Of a stretch of 64,000 bases of DNA, positions 45,204-57,741 are shown piece after piece. Source of the DNA: Stomorhina lunata (Eukaryota > Arthropoda > Insecta > Diptera > Rhiniidae). Each line of letters starts with the position of its first letter. Within the stretch, counting starts at the first letter, position 1. The stretch spans positions 60,968,863-61,032,862 of the forward strand of contig OW121741.1 in the NCBI GenBank assembly GCA_933228675.1, read 5' to 3'. The position numbers were made by a program, and so were the translations under genes. The notes below the pieces were generated by a model. That model saw nothing but the letters and a program-made list of their open reading frames with translations. It ran no database searches and had not been told where the DNA came from.

Positions 45204-45516
45204 AATGTACACTTATATCTTTGTTTTTACTAATTTTTTTTTGTGCGTTGATTTGCTTAATTTAATTAGTTAGTTTAATTTCGTTAGTTTAGCTAATTGT
45301 GCGATACATTGAGCATGTAGTGCTGTAAATAAATTAAAAAATAATATACGAAGACTAATTTGTTTATTTTAAATTAAGTTCAAATGTATTTATTCGTTTG
45401 CGTTGGGTAGGTAAGCTGTGCAAATAATGAAAATCAAAAAATCGTGAAATAGCGGAATTTCGGTCGTTTACCAAAAAAATAATAAGTCGGCCATTTGTCA
45501 TCAGATTTTGTTAAGT
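45204..45516. repeat. 3' UTR and truncated right TIR after cluster I
   Basis: Continues as 60856-61168: a short 3' UTR, the polyadenylation signal AATAAA (45328-45333) and about 200 bp of right TIR from 'gagcatgtagtgctg'. At 45516 it breaks off ('ttgttaag') into the 3' remnant of a non-LTR element. This is a duplication junction, since the remnant starts the second copy of the large unit that begins at 22713. Confidence 0.8.
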
Positions 45517-45763
45517 CAGATGGCTTAGTTAGACGAGGCTCTTCCCCCTAGGGTAGCGTTTTTTGGTCAACACTTCTCTTCTATGCGATTTTCCTTCTCT
45601 ATCTTTAACACTTTCTAGAACTACTCCCTTCACTCTTTTCTCTATTTCTCTTTCTGCTATCATTTATTTACTTTCTGAAAGGATCGCAATAGACCCGAAG
45701 GTCTCCGAGTGTAGATGCCACTCTCCTGGCATCACCTTTTCAACCTAACCTAACCTAACCTAA
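45517..45763 (+). mobile_element. Non-LTR 3' remnant with (CCTAA)4 tail
   Basis: Equal to 14517-14758 and 22713-22954 but without the RT motif part. Its tail has four CCTAA units against three in the others. Confidence 0.6.
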
Positions 45764-46796
45764 GCGAGCTTAGTGAATGTAAAATCCGTTCGCGTTAATG
45801 ATTTTACGCGATGCGCGCAGAAGTTATGACGGTTAAAACAAAAATTTCTCAAAAAAATTAAAAACTATTTTATTTTTATTAATTTATGACTTATGAACAA
45901 ATTTAATTTAAAAGATTTTTTTATTTAAATATAATTTTTTAGGTGCATATCTTTTTATAAGGTTCTTATTTGGTCCATAAAATCGTTAATTCTTATAATA
46001 TTTTGGTGCGCTTCAAATCTTAGGTAAAGCCTTATTAAAGAATAGTTTTAAGACCACTCCTGATCAAATTCGCGATGTGCTTCATTGAAATGTTTTTAGA
46101 TATAACCTTCGCGTTCTCAGTTAATAAAGGGATTTTTGACAAACATTTGATGCAAATCGGTTATAAATGATATCGCTTTTAGGTGATAAATGCAAAAAAA
46201 ACTAGGTTTACGTGGTTGTTTGGAAATTTTCATTCATATTTGCGAGTGTGCTCCACAAAAAACCGGTATTTTGAAAAATTTACGCTCAAAAACTCCTCAT
46301 TTACACCTGTCGTATGTTATACCTATATAGAGCACATTATCGAGATATATAACGTGAAATTTAAAGATCTACAAATCGTTATCTATTTTTTTTGGAATTC
46401 TTTGAGGCGGCCAAAAAATATGTGAAAAAAATAAAAAGTGGCGAAAACGAGCTTCAAATTTTGACATTAGAAGTGACAAAATTTAAATTTAGACTGAAGT
46501 GGATTTATCCCCTAAGTGTGGTGTCTATTTCGTAGAACAACAACTTTTGTCCAAATGTTAAAACGAATGCAGAAGAAGACGAAATATGAAGAAAAACTTG
46601 AATGCTTTAATCGATTTTTTAACGTTTTTTTTTTAATTTGCATGCCAATTATGCTTAAAAGCACAAATTTGAGCTACTAAGACATTGTGTCCCTAAGGGT
46701 ACTCCTAAGGGTACAAAAATTATTCGAGGTGAAATTCGGTTTCAAAGGAATAAAAACTGTTTGAATTTTGCCCATATCTAATTAGAGGTAATCTTC
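45764..46796. other. AT-rich non-coding unit, copy 3
   Basis: The same as 14759-15776. A 5-bp addition 'taggtaaagcc' near 46021 distinguishes it. From 46511 (cctaagtgtgg) it is also the start of the 7.4-kb tandem duplication. Confidence 0.5.
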
Positions 46797-47702
46797 CTAG
46801 GAAGTACAAAAATGCAGCTAACTAACTAACTAATCCGTTTAAAACCTACATATGTATGTATCTAACATATCAACGAAAATTTAAGTTTTTTAATTGCAAT
46901 TGGGAGAATCTGTTCACGTTTGACAATTGCTCCCGTATAACTTCGCCTAAGGGAATCTTTTAGTAACTAATGAATGACAAGTTATAATAGATACGATGAT
47001 GACATTTAGTATAAAGATGTAGTACAATATCGTTATTCATGGCGATAGCGCCTAAAATAAACTTTCTACAGGGACAAAATTTGACAAAAGTATTTCTGAT
47101 CTCTTGAAAAGTTCGGTATTCAAAATGGGCGAGCTCGGTTCACATTTAGTGAAATCTCCCTTACAACCCCTTCCGGGAATCACTTTAATGCTGATAAATT
47201 AAATCACATTATAATTGCACAAGGAACTAGAGCAAAACTTTCCAAACATCCATCGGACAGATCGAAAGAACAATACATCCCAAATATTATATCTTTCACG
47301 AAGGGACTACTTTAGAACCCAAGTGCCCTAGACTTCAGCCACCTGCCCCAACCTAACCTTTGGGTCCATAACTATTCTATATGATGACGCCACCGGAAAG
47401 CTTTTCGCTTTCCGACTCTTAATTTAAAAGACTCTTTGCATATAATAGTAATATAACCAGATTTTGCTAGGTATTACATTAAGTATAAACAAAAAAAAAA
47501 ATAATATAGATATCAAGCATTTCACAGTAGGAAATTACGGCCAAAACCCCCATAGATTTTTTTAATTTTTTGTAATAAATTTTAATGTCAGATAAGAGCT
47601 GACATTTCAGAACATGTAATCCCAAATGTTTACGGTACTGCAATGTCTACTAAGGCTGTAATAATTCCTCAAAGTTTGAATATTTATTTATATATTCTTA
47701 AT
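46797..47702. repeat. Repeat X2, copy 3, running into the empty BEL site
   Basis: Matches 23971-24886 and then, without any LTR, continues AAGATTATTTGTC (47703 on), which is the sequence found after LTR L4 at 38038. It is therefore the pre-insertion state of the BEL target. Confidence 0.85.
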
Positions 47703-48964
47703 AAGATTATTTGTCTATTTGAACCTATATATAAAATTCGCTTAATTTTGGAATACGTGTAAAATTTTAACTTTTTCTTTTTTAGATTAAAAAGTAGATA
47801 CCTTTTAGTTCGTCCTACTCAAAATTTTGCCTATTTGCCAATAATAAATTTTTTTGAATAAATTTACAAATTTATTACTTCAAAGTCAAGATGTTTTCAT
47901 GGGATCCCGTTGAGTTGGATTAAATAATATTAGGCGTATAAGTGGGTTTTCTGTTCCAGCAGGTGCACAAATGAATTCATAACACTGGTCAACAGCAAAA
48001 ATTGGTTTGAAGTCTAACTATTTAATTTCGATGTATTATGGCCCCCTAAGTACAAAAACACCCAAAATTTAAAATTTTATGGATACGATTTTTTTAAAAA
48101 AAATTTTTTCTAAAATTACGGATTTTCACAGAGGTCGTTCCATTTATTTTATCGTAACTTGGAAACGGCTTATCCAAAATCGTTGAGAGGAACACGAGCG
48201 GATTCACCTTTTAAGTCTTGTTAAGACAATTTTTTCATATCATCAACGGTTGTGGAGTTATTGACATAAAAATATAAAAAAAAAGTTTTTTTTTTGCAAA
48301 ATCGAAAAATCTTTATTTTTCAAAAATTCATAAAAAATCGAAAGTTTCAAAAACTTGCAATTTTTATTTCACGGTGTTAAAGCTGTGAATCTTATAAATA
48401 AGTGAAGCCTTGTTTCGTGAAAATACATCAATAAATGTTGGTTTTATTGACAATAAAGTGAAAATACCCAATTTAGCAAAAATTTGGCATATTAAGCCTA
48501 TTATTGTTTTTGACTAAATTCATTAAGGTATGACATTTTGCGCAACTTTGTCTTTTTAAATCATAAAAATTAAAAAATTTAATTTTATCACTCGGTCATA
48601 GAAACTGTTATACCTGGAATTAATTTGAGTGTGTTCCGCGAAAATATTTTGATAAATGAAGTACACTTCTGTTCAGCAGGTAGATAAAACAAGAATGGTT
48701 TTTTGCTGTTTTTTATGACTTAACATTAATTTTTTATAGCTTTACTCACATTGAACCAATTTTTACTCGTCACTGCAATAAGCCTTACTTGCCTATTGCA
48801 TTCGGTGTTTCAAAATTCAACTTTTGACAGGTAAATTATTCTTTGGTCCTTATTCACCTAGGTATTTTCTTTTAAAAAATAGGTACTTTTGGTAAAAAAG
48901 TCAAGTTGTCATTACAACAAACTATTTATTTAAATAAATATATTTAGAAAACGCAAGGAAGACA
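47703..48964 (+). promoter_or_regulatory. Empty BEL site and 5' region of gene cluster II
   Basis: Same order as 38038-39296: flanking DNA, then the gene 5' region from 'aacactggtcaac' (47981 on) with the exon-like block and the 67-bp-deleted promoter-proximal stretch. No ORF of note. Confidence 0.55.
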
Positions 48965-50078
48965 ATGAGTAAAAGACTACGTGTGTTCGAGTGTTTGAAC
49001 GATCCAGACAATTTCTGCAATGTTTGTGGCCAGCTTATAAAAAAAAATCACGCACACAAGTTTACTCCAGCAGTACAATTGCACTATTTGAATTATTTTG
49101 GTATTTCACCAAATATCACAGAACCATGGACACCTAAGTCGCTGTGTGATCTTTGCTATATAATCTTAACCAACTGGGCAGCTGGCGGAAGGTAAGAATT
49201 TTTATTTAAACACATTATACATAGCGAATATAGTAATTTATTTTAATTTTAGCCGCCATATGAAATTCGATATACCAATGATGTGGAAAAAGCCGCTATG
49301 CCATTCCACAGACTGTTATTTTTGCCTCACCACAAACAGTGGGGTAGGAAGATTTTTTAAATGGAACTACGCTCAAGTGGGATCGTTTGCGCTTCCAGTA
49401 CCACATTCGCATGATGTGCCATATCCAGTGTGCCCTGGTGCATCTCTTCAAAAAGCAGAATCGTCAGAAGAAGAGTCCGAGTCAAATGCAAGCGAATTTG
49501 AGCCGGGTGCAAAGCGAAAATTATTGTCACAGGCCGAACTAAACGATTGGGTGCGCGATTTTGGTCTCACTAAGGAGAAATCCGAACTTTTTGCGTCTCG
49601 GATGATACAGTGTGGATTTGCGGCTTCAGAAGTGAAAGTAACAGCGTACAGAAACCGTCACAAGGAGTATGCAAAATTTTATACAAAGAAAGACCAAATA
49701 TGTTTTTGCAGGGACATTTCAGGCTTGTTCCAAGAGCTTCACCAAATTCACAACCCCAACGAATGGAGGTTGTTTATTGACAGCAACAAAGAGAGCTTGA
49801 AGGCAGTTCTCTTACATAATGGGAATGAAAAGCCATCTGTTCCTATTGCTCATGCGGTTCATTCAAAGGATAACTATGAAACTATGGACATTTTGCTGAA
49901 ATGCATAGAGTATAGGAAATACAATTGGAAAATATGCGCCGACCTTAAAGTTGTGGCCATTCTGTGTGGACTCCAAGGAGGCTATACGCGACATTGCTGT
50001 TTTCTGTGTCTTTGGAATAGCCGCGCTGATGATCAGCATTATATAAAAAAAAATGGCCGGTACGAACGAAACATGTAG
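48965..50078 (+). pseudogene. Transposase-like gene, cluster II unit 1: C-terminally truncated
   Basis: Exon 1 (48965-49191) is intact with nine A. The intron is 49192-49252 and exon 2 starts at 49253. The frame is open through both Asp motifs and HCCFLCLW, then a nine-A run (49 bp before the junction) shifts it to NGRYERNM and stop. Even in the right frame it ends at the 'tgtagttactcgtc' junction. A Thr to Ile change (KFDIPMMW) marks it and its copy at 56654. Confidence 0.85.
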
Positions 50079-50347
50079 TTACTCGTCACTGCAATAAGCC
50101 TTACTTGCCTATTGCATTCGGTGTTTCAAAATTCAACTTTTGACAGGTAAATTATTCTTTGGTCCTTATTCACCTAGGTATTTTCTTTTAAAAAATAGGT
50201 ACTTTTGGTAAAAATGCAACATATTTAAAGTAGTTCATTTAGTTCATTCATGTTATTTAACTAGCGTTTCTGATCGCGAAAAGTCAAGTTGTCATTACAA
50301 CAAACTATTTATTTAAATAAATATATTTAGAAAACGCAAGGAAGACA

Positions 50348-51527
50348 ATGAGTAAAAGACTACGTGTGTTCGAGTGTTTGAACGATCCAGACAATTTCTG
50401 CAATGTTTGTGGCCAGCTTATAAAAAAAAATCACGCACACAAGTTTACTCCAGCAGTACAATTGCACTATTTGAATTATTTTGGTATTTCACCAAATATC
50501 ACAGAACCATGGACACCTAAGTCGCTGTGTGATCTTTGCTATATAATCTTAACCAACTGGGCAGCTGGCGGAAGGTAAGAATTTTTATTTAAACACATTA
50601 TACATAGCGAATATAGTAATTTATTTTAATTTTAGCCGCCATATGAAATTCGATACACCAATGATGTGGAAAAAGCCGCTATGCCATTCCACAGACTGTT
50701 ATTTTTGCCTCACCACAAACAGTGGGGTAGGAAGATTTTTTAAATGGAACTACGCTCAAGTGGGATCGTTTGCGCTTCCAGTACCACATTCGCATGATGT
50801 GCCATATCCAGTGTGCCCTGGTGCATCTCTTCAAAAAGCAGAATCGTCAGAAGAAGAGTCCGAGTCAAATGCAAGCGAATTTGAGCCGGGTGCAAAGCGA
50901 AAATTACTGTCACAGGCCGAACTAAACGATTGGGTGCGCGATTTTGGTCTCACTAAGGAGAAATCCGAACTTTTTGCGTCTCGGATGATACAGTGTGGAT
51001 TTGCGGCTTCAGAAGTGAAAGTAACAGCGTACAGAAACCGTCACAAGGAGTATGCAAAATTTTATACAAAGAAAGACCAAATATGTTTTTGCAGGGACAT
51101 TTCAGGCTTGTTCCAAGAGCTTCACCAAATTCACAACCCCAACGAATGGAGGTTGTTTATTGACAGCAACAAAGAGAGCTTGAAGGCAGTTCTCTTACAT
51201 AATGGGAATGAAAAGCCATCTGTTCCTATTGCTCATGCGGTTCATTTAAAGGATAACTATGAAACTATGGACATTTTGCTGAAATGCATAGAGTATAGGA
51301 AATACAATTGGAAAATATGCGCCGACCTTAAAGTTGTGGCCATTCTGTGTGGACTCCAAGGAGGCTATACGCGACATTGCTGTTTTCTGTGTCTATGGAA
51401 TAGCCGCGCTGATGATCAGCATTATATAAAAAAAAAATGGCCGGTACGAACGAAAACTGTAGTTACTCGTCACTGCAATAAGCCTTACTTGCCTATTGCA
51501 TTCGGTGTTTCAAAATTCAACTTTTGA
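50348..51527 (+). pseudogene. Transposase-like gene, cluster II unit 2: C-terminally truncated
   Basis: Exon 1 50348-50574 and exon 2 from 50636, joined in frame. Ten A in the second run keep the frame open, so the predicted protein of about 371 residues has the N-terminal zinc module and two Asp motifs plus CxxC, then 19 junction-derived residues (TRHCNKPYL...FNF). It lacks the HH and Glu part. A HAVHLKD substitution is shared with 58037-58855. It is the longest unbroken truncated product and could in principle bind DNA without cutting. Confidence 0.8.
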
Positions 51528-51731
51528 CAGGTAAATTATTCTTTGGTCCTTATTCACCTAGGTATTTTCTTTTAAAAAATAGGTACTTTTGGTAAAAATG
51601 CAACATATTTAAAGTAGTTCATTTAGTTCATTCATGTTATTTAACTAGCGTTTCTGATCGCGAAAAGTCAAGTTGTCATTACAACAAACTATTTATTTAA
51701 ATAAATATATTTAGAAAACGCAAGGAAGACA

Positions 51732-53461
51732 ATGAGTAAAAGACTACGTGTGTTCGAGTGTTTGAACGATCCAGACAATTTCTGCAATGTTTGTGGCCAG
51801 CTTATAAAAAAAAATCATGCACACAAGTTTACTCCAGCAGTACAATTGCACTATTTGAATTATTTTGGTATTTCACCAAATATCAAAGAACCATGGACAC
51901 CTAAGTCGCTGTGTGATCTTTGCTATATAATCTTAACCAACTGGGCAGCTGGCGGAAGGTAAGAATTTTTATTTAAACACATTATACATAGCGAATATAG
52001 TAATTTATTTTAATTTTAGCCGCCATATGAAATTCGATACACCAATGATGTGGAAAAAGCCGCTATGCCATTCCACAGACTGTTATTTTTGCCTCACCAC
52101 AAACAGTGGGATAGGAAGATTTTTTAAATGGAACTACGCTCAAGTGGGATCGTTTGCGCTTCCAGTACCACATTCGCATGATGTGCCATATCCAGTGTGC
52201 CCTGGTGCATCTCTTCAAAAAGCAGAATCGTCAGAAGAAGAGTCCGAGTCAAATGCAAGCGAATTTGAGCCGGGTGCAAAGCGAAAATTACTGTCACAGG
52301 CCGAACTAAACGATTGGGTGCGCGATTTTGGTCTCACTAAGGAGAAATCCGAACTTTTAGCGTCTCGGATGATACAGTGTGGATTTGCGGCTTCAGAAGT
52401 GAAAGTAACAGCGTACAGAAACCGTCACAAGGAGTATGCAAAATTTTATACAAAGAAAGACCAAATATGTGTTTGCAGGGACATTTCAGGCTTGTTCCAA
52501 GAGCTTCACCAAATTCACAACCCCAACGAATGGAGGTTGTTTATTGACAGCAACAAAGAGAGCTTGAAGGCAGTTCTCTTACATAATGGGAATGAAAAGC
52601 CATCTGTTCCTATTGCTCATGCGGTTCATTCAAAGGATAACTATGAAACTATGGACATTTTGCTGAAATGCATAGAGTATAGGAAATACAATTGGAAAAT
52701 ATGCGCCGACCTTAAAGTTGTGGCCATTCTGTGTGGACTCCAAGGAGGCTATACGCGACATTGCTGTTTTCTGTGTCTTTGGAATAGCCGGGCTGATGAT
52801 CAGCATTATATAAAAAAAATGGCCGGTACGAACGAAACCTGTAGTTGGAGAAGCGAATGTTCAGCGCAAACCACTAATAGAGAACCGTGAAAATATAATA
52901 CTTCCGCCGCTGCACATAAAATTGGGTTTGATTAAAAATTTTGCCAAAAAATTAGACAAAGAAGGTGAAGCTTTTGCCTATTTACGGTCAATTTTCCCTT
53001 ACCTTTCGCTGGCAAAAATTAAAGAAGGAGTCTTCGCAGGACCCGAGATAAAAAAAATTTTGAAAGATGAAAAATTCCCAAAGCTGTTATCACCCATCGA
53101 AGCCGCAGCATGGAATTCCTTCAGGCTTGTTGTGGAAAACTTTTTAGGAAACAACAAAAGCCCGAATTATAAGGACATAGTTGAGGATCTGGTAAAGAAC
53201 TATGAAGCCATGGGAGTGCACATGTCACTTAAAATACACTTTCTGCATTCTCATTTGGATTTTTTCCCTGAGAATTTAGGAGACGTGAGCGACGAACACG
53301 GCGAGCGCTTTCATCAGGAATTGAAGGCTATGGAACGACGCTATCAGGGCATCTATGACACGGCTATGATGGGTGACTATATTTGGACCCTAATACGTGA
53401 GACCGATTGCAGCGAATACAAAAAACAAAGAAGAAGTCAGCGGTTTTTCCACATGGCATAA
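51732..53461 (+). pseudogene. Transposase-like gene, cluster II unit 3: full length with one frameshift
   Basis: Exon 1 51732-51958; exon 2 52020-53461. Eight A at about 52812-52819, against seven in the intact gene, shift the frame after HYIKK. The remaining 180 codons (from about 52922), including FLHSHLDFFPENLG and SDEHGERFHQE, are intact in the other frame. Marker changes: ELLASRM and QICVCRD. AATAAA follows about 125 bp downstream. One base is all that separates it from an open frame, so a sequencing error cannot be excluded. Confidence 0.85.
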
Positions 53462-53890
53462 AATGTACACTTATATCTTTGTTTTTACTAATTTTTTTTG
53501 TGCGTTGATTTGCTTAATTTAATTAGTTAGTTTAATTTCGTTAGTTTAGCTAATTGTGCGATACATTGAGCATGTAGTGCTGTAAATAAATTAAAAAATA
53601 ATATACGAAGACTAATTTGTTTATTTTAAATTAAGTTCAAATGTATTTATTCGTTTGCGTTGGGTAGGTAAGCTGTGCAAATAATGAAAATCAAAAAATC
53701 GTGAAATAGCGGAATTTCGGTCGTTTACCAAAAAAATAATAAGTCGGCCATTTGTCATCAGATTTTGTTAAGTAAGGGCTTATTTTCTTTGGAAAAGTGT
53801 CAGCTATACGTAAAAAAATTAAAATCGCTGTTAACATCGCGTTTTATATTTTATATGAATTTTTCAGCCACATTTTTACTAAAAAAACCC
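53462..53890. repeat. 3' UTR and truncated right TIR after cluster II
   Basis: Matches 60856-61284. The TIR part (53580-53890) is cut at 'aaaaaaaccc' by the 7.4-kb duplication junction, so it lacks the CCTAGTG tip. Confidence 0.8.
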
Positions 53891-54176
53891 CCTAAGTGTG
53901 GTGTCTATTTCGTAGAACAACAACTTTTGTCCAAATGTTAAAACGAATGCAGAAGAAGACGAAATATGAAGAAAAACTTGAATGCTTTAATCGATTTTTT
54001 AACGTTTTTTTTTTAATTTGCATGCCAATTATGCTTAAAAGCACAAATTTGAGCTACTAAGACATTGTGTCCCTAAGGGTACTCCTAAGGGTACAAAAAT
54101 TATTCGAGGTGAAATTCGGTTTCAAAGGAATAAAAACTGTTTGAATTTTGCCCATATCTAATTAGAGGTAATCTTC

Positions 54177-55083
54177 CTAGGAAGTACAAAAATGCAGCTA
54201 ACTAACTAACTAATCCGTTCAAAACCTACATATGTATGTATCTAACATATCAACGAAAATTTAAGTTTTTTAATTGCAATTGGGAGAATCTGTTCACGTT
54301 TGACAATTGCTCCCGTATAACTTCGCCTAAGGGAATCTTTTAGTAACTAATGAATGACAAGTTATAATAGATACGATGATGACATTTAGTATAAAGATGT
54401 AGTACAATATCGTTATTCATGGCGATAGCGCCTAAAATAAACTTTCTACAGGGACAAAATTTGACAAAAGTATTTCTGATCTCTTGAAAAGTTCGGTATT
54501 CAAAATGGGCGAGCTCGGTTCACATTTAGTGAAATCTCCCTTACAACCCCTTCCGGGAATCACTTTAATGCTGATAAATTAAATCACATTATAATTGCAC
54601 AAGGAACTAGAGCAAAACTTTCCAAACATCCATCGGACAGATCGAAAGAACAATACATCCCAAATATTATATCTTTCACGAAGGGACTACTTTAGAACCC
54701 AAGTGCCCTAGACTTCAGCCACCTGCCCCAACCTAACCTTTGGGTCCATAACTATTCTATATGATGACGCCACCGGAAAGCTTTTCGCTTTCCGACTCTT
54801 AATTTAAAAGACTCTTTGCATATAATAGTAATATAACCAGATTTTGCTAGGTATTACATTAAGTATAAACAAAAAAAAAAAATAATATAGATATCAAGCA
54901 TTTCACAGTAGGAAATTACGGCCAAAACCCCCATAGATTTTTTTAATTTTTTGTAATAAATTTTAATGTCAGATAAGAGCTGACATTTCAGAACATGTAA
55001 TCCCAAATGTTTACGGTACTGCAATGTCTACTAAGGCTGTAATAATTCCTCAAAGTTTGAATATTTATTTATATATTCTTAAT
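54177..55083. repeat. Repeat X2, copy 4
   Basis: As 46797-47702. It is followed by a second empty BEL site, AAGATTATTTG, at 55084. Confidence 0.75.
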
Positions 55084-56358
55084 AAGATTATTTGTCTATT
55101 TGAACCTATATATAAAATTCGCTTAATTTTGGAATACGTGTAAAATTTTAACTTTTTCTTTTTTAGATTAAAAAGTAGATACCTTTTAGTTCGTCCTACT
55201 CAAAATTTTGCCTATTTGCCAATAATAAATTTTTTTGAATAAATTTACAAATTTATTACTTCAAAGTCAAGATGTTTTCATGGGATCCCGTTGAGTTGGA
55301 TTAAATAATATTAGGCGTATAAGTGGGTTTTCTGTTCCAGCAGGTGCACAAATGAATTCATAACACTGGTCAACAGCAAAAATTGGTTTGAAGTCTAACT
55401 ATTTAATTTCGATGTATTATGGCCCCCTAAGTACAAAAACACCCAAAATTTAAAATTTTATGGATACGATTTTTTTAAAAAAAATTTTTTCTAAAATTAC
55501 GGATTTTCACAGAGGTCGTTCCATTTATTTTATCGTAACTTGGAAACGGCTTATCCAAAATCGTTGAGAGGAACACGAGCGGATTCACCTTTTAAGTCTT
55601 GTTAAGACAATTTTTTCATATCATCAACGGTTGTGGAGTTATTGACATAAAAATATAAAAAAAAAGTTTTTTTTTTGCAAAATCGAAAAATCTTTATTTT
55701 TCAAAAATTCATAAAAAATCGAAAGTTTCAAAAACTTGCAATTTTTCAATTAAATTTCAATTTCACGGTGTTAAAGCTGTGAATCTTATAAATAAGTGAA
55801 GCCTTGTTTCGTGAAAATACATCAATAAATGTTGGTTTTATTGACAATAAAGTGAAAATACCCAATTTAGCAAAAATTTGGCATATTAAGCCTATTATTG
55901 TTTTTGACTAAATTCATTAAGGTATGACATTTTGCGCAACTTTGTCTTTTTAAATCATAAAAATTAAAAAATTTAATTTTATCACTCGGTCATAGAAACT
56001 GTTATACCTGGAATTAATTTGAGTGTGTTCCCCGAAAATATTTTGATAAATGAAGTACACTTCTGTTCAGCAGGTAGATAAAACAAGAATGGTTTTTTGC
56101 TGTTTTTTATGACTTAACATTAATTTTTTATAGCTTTACTCACATTGAACCAATTTTTACTCGTCACTGCAATAAGCCTTACTTGCCTATTGCATTCGGT
56201 GTTTCAAAATTCAACTTTTGACAGGTAAATTATTCTTTGGTCCTTATTCACCTAGGTATTTTCTTTTAAAAAATAGGTACTTTTGGTAAAAAAGTCAAGT
56301 TGTCATTACAACAAACTATTTATTTAAATAAATATATTTAGAAAACGCAAGGAAGACA
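55084..56358 (+). promoter_or_regulatory. Empty BEL site and 5' region of gene cluster III
   Basis: As 47703-48964. It carries a 12-bp local addition (tcaattaaattt) near 55745 and the variant 'ttccccgaaaa' where the others read 'ttccgcgaaaa'. The exon-like block and the 67-bp deletion are as in cluster II. Confidence 0.55.
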
Positions 56359-57472
56359 ATGAGTAAAAGACTACGTGTGTTCGAGTGTTTGAACGATCCA
56401 GACAATTTCTGCAATGTTTGTGGCCAGCTTATAAAAAAAAATCACGCACACAAGTTTACTCCAGCAGTACAATTGCACTATTTGAATTATTTTGGTATTT
56501 CACCAAATATCACAGAACCATGGACACCTAAGTCGCTGTGTGATCTTTGCTATATAATCTTAACCAACTGGGCAGCTGGCGGAAGGTAAGAATTTTTATT
56601 TAAACACATTATACATAGCGAATATAGTAATTTATTTTAATTTTAGCCGCCATATGAAATTCGATATACCAATGATGTGGAAAAAGCCGCTATGCCATTC
56701 CACAGACTGTTATTTTTGCCTCACCACAAACAGTGGGGTAGGAAGATTTTTTAAATGGAACTACGCTCAAGTGGGATCGTTTGCGCTTCCAGTACCACAT
56801 TCGCATGATGTGCCATATCCAGTGTGCCCTGGTGCATCTCTTCAAAAAGCAGAATCGTCAGAAGAAGAGTCCGAGTCAAATGCAAGCGAATTTGAGCCGG
56901 GTGCAAAGCGAAAATTATTGTCACAGGCCGAACTAAACGATTGGGTGCGCGATTTTGGTCTCACTAAGGAGAAATCCGAACTTTTTGCGTCTCGGATGAT
57001 ACAGTGTGGATTTGCGGCTTCAGAAGTGAAAGTAACAGCGTACAGAAACCGTCACAAGGAGTATGCAAAATTTTATACAAAGAAAGACCAAATATGTTTT
57101 TGCAGGGACATTTCAGGCTTGTTCCAAGAGCTTCACCAAATTCACAACCCCAACGAATGGAGGTTGTTTATTGACAGCAACAAAGAGAGCTTGAAGGCAG
57201 TTCTCTTACATAATGGGAATGAAAAGCCATCTGTTCCTATTGCTCATGCGGTTCATTCAAAGGATAACTATGAAACTATGGACATTTTGCTGAAATGCAT
57301 AGAGTATAGGAAATACAATTGGAAAATATGCGCCGACCTTAAAGTTGTGGCCATTCTGTGTGGACTCCAAGGAGGCTATACGCGACATTGCTGTTTTCTG
57401 TGTCTTTGGAATAGCCGCGCTGATGATCAGCATTATATAAAAAAAAATGGCCGGTACGAACGAAACATGTAG
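56359..57472 (+). pseudogene. Transposase-like gene, cluster III unit 1: C-terminally truncated
   Basis: Duplicate of 48965-50078, with the same KFDIPMMW marker and the same nine-A shift to NGRYERNM. Exon 1 56359-56585, exon 2 from 56647. It has both Asp motifs but neither the HH pair nor Glu. Confidence 0.85.
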
Positions 57473-57741
57473 TTACTCGTCACTGCAATAAGCCTTACTT
57501 GCCTATTGCATTCGGTGTTTCAAAATTCAACTTTTGACAGGTAAATTATTCTTTGGTCCTTATTCACCTAGGTATTTTCTTTTAAAAAATAGGTACTTTT
57601 GGTAAAAATGCAACATATTTAAAGTAGTTCATTTAGTTCATTCATGTTATTTAACTAGCGTTTCTGATCGCGAAAAGTCAAGTTGTCATTACAACAAACT
57701 ATTTATTTAAATAAATATATTTAGAAAACGCAAGGAAGACA

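Larger units (their letters stand above)
46511..53890. repeat. 7.4-kb tandem duplication, copy 1
   Basis: This segment is repeated as 53891-61284 (cluster II repeated as cluster III, spacing 7393-7394 bp). The junction joins 'ttactaaaaaaaccc' of the right TIR to 'cctaagtgtgg', sharing CCC. The copies differ by few bases and a 12-bp insertion near 55747. Confidence 0.9.
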
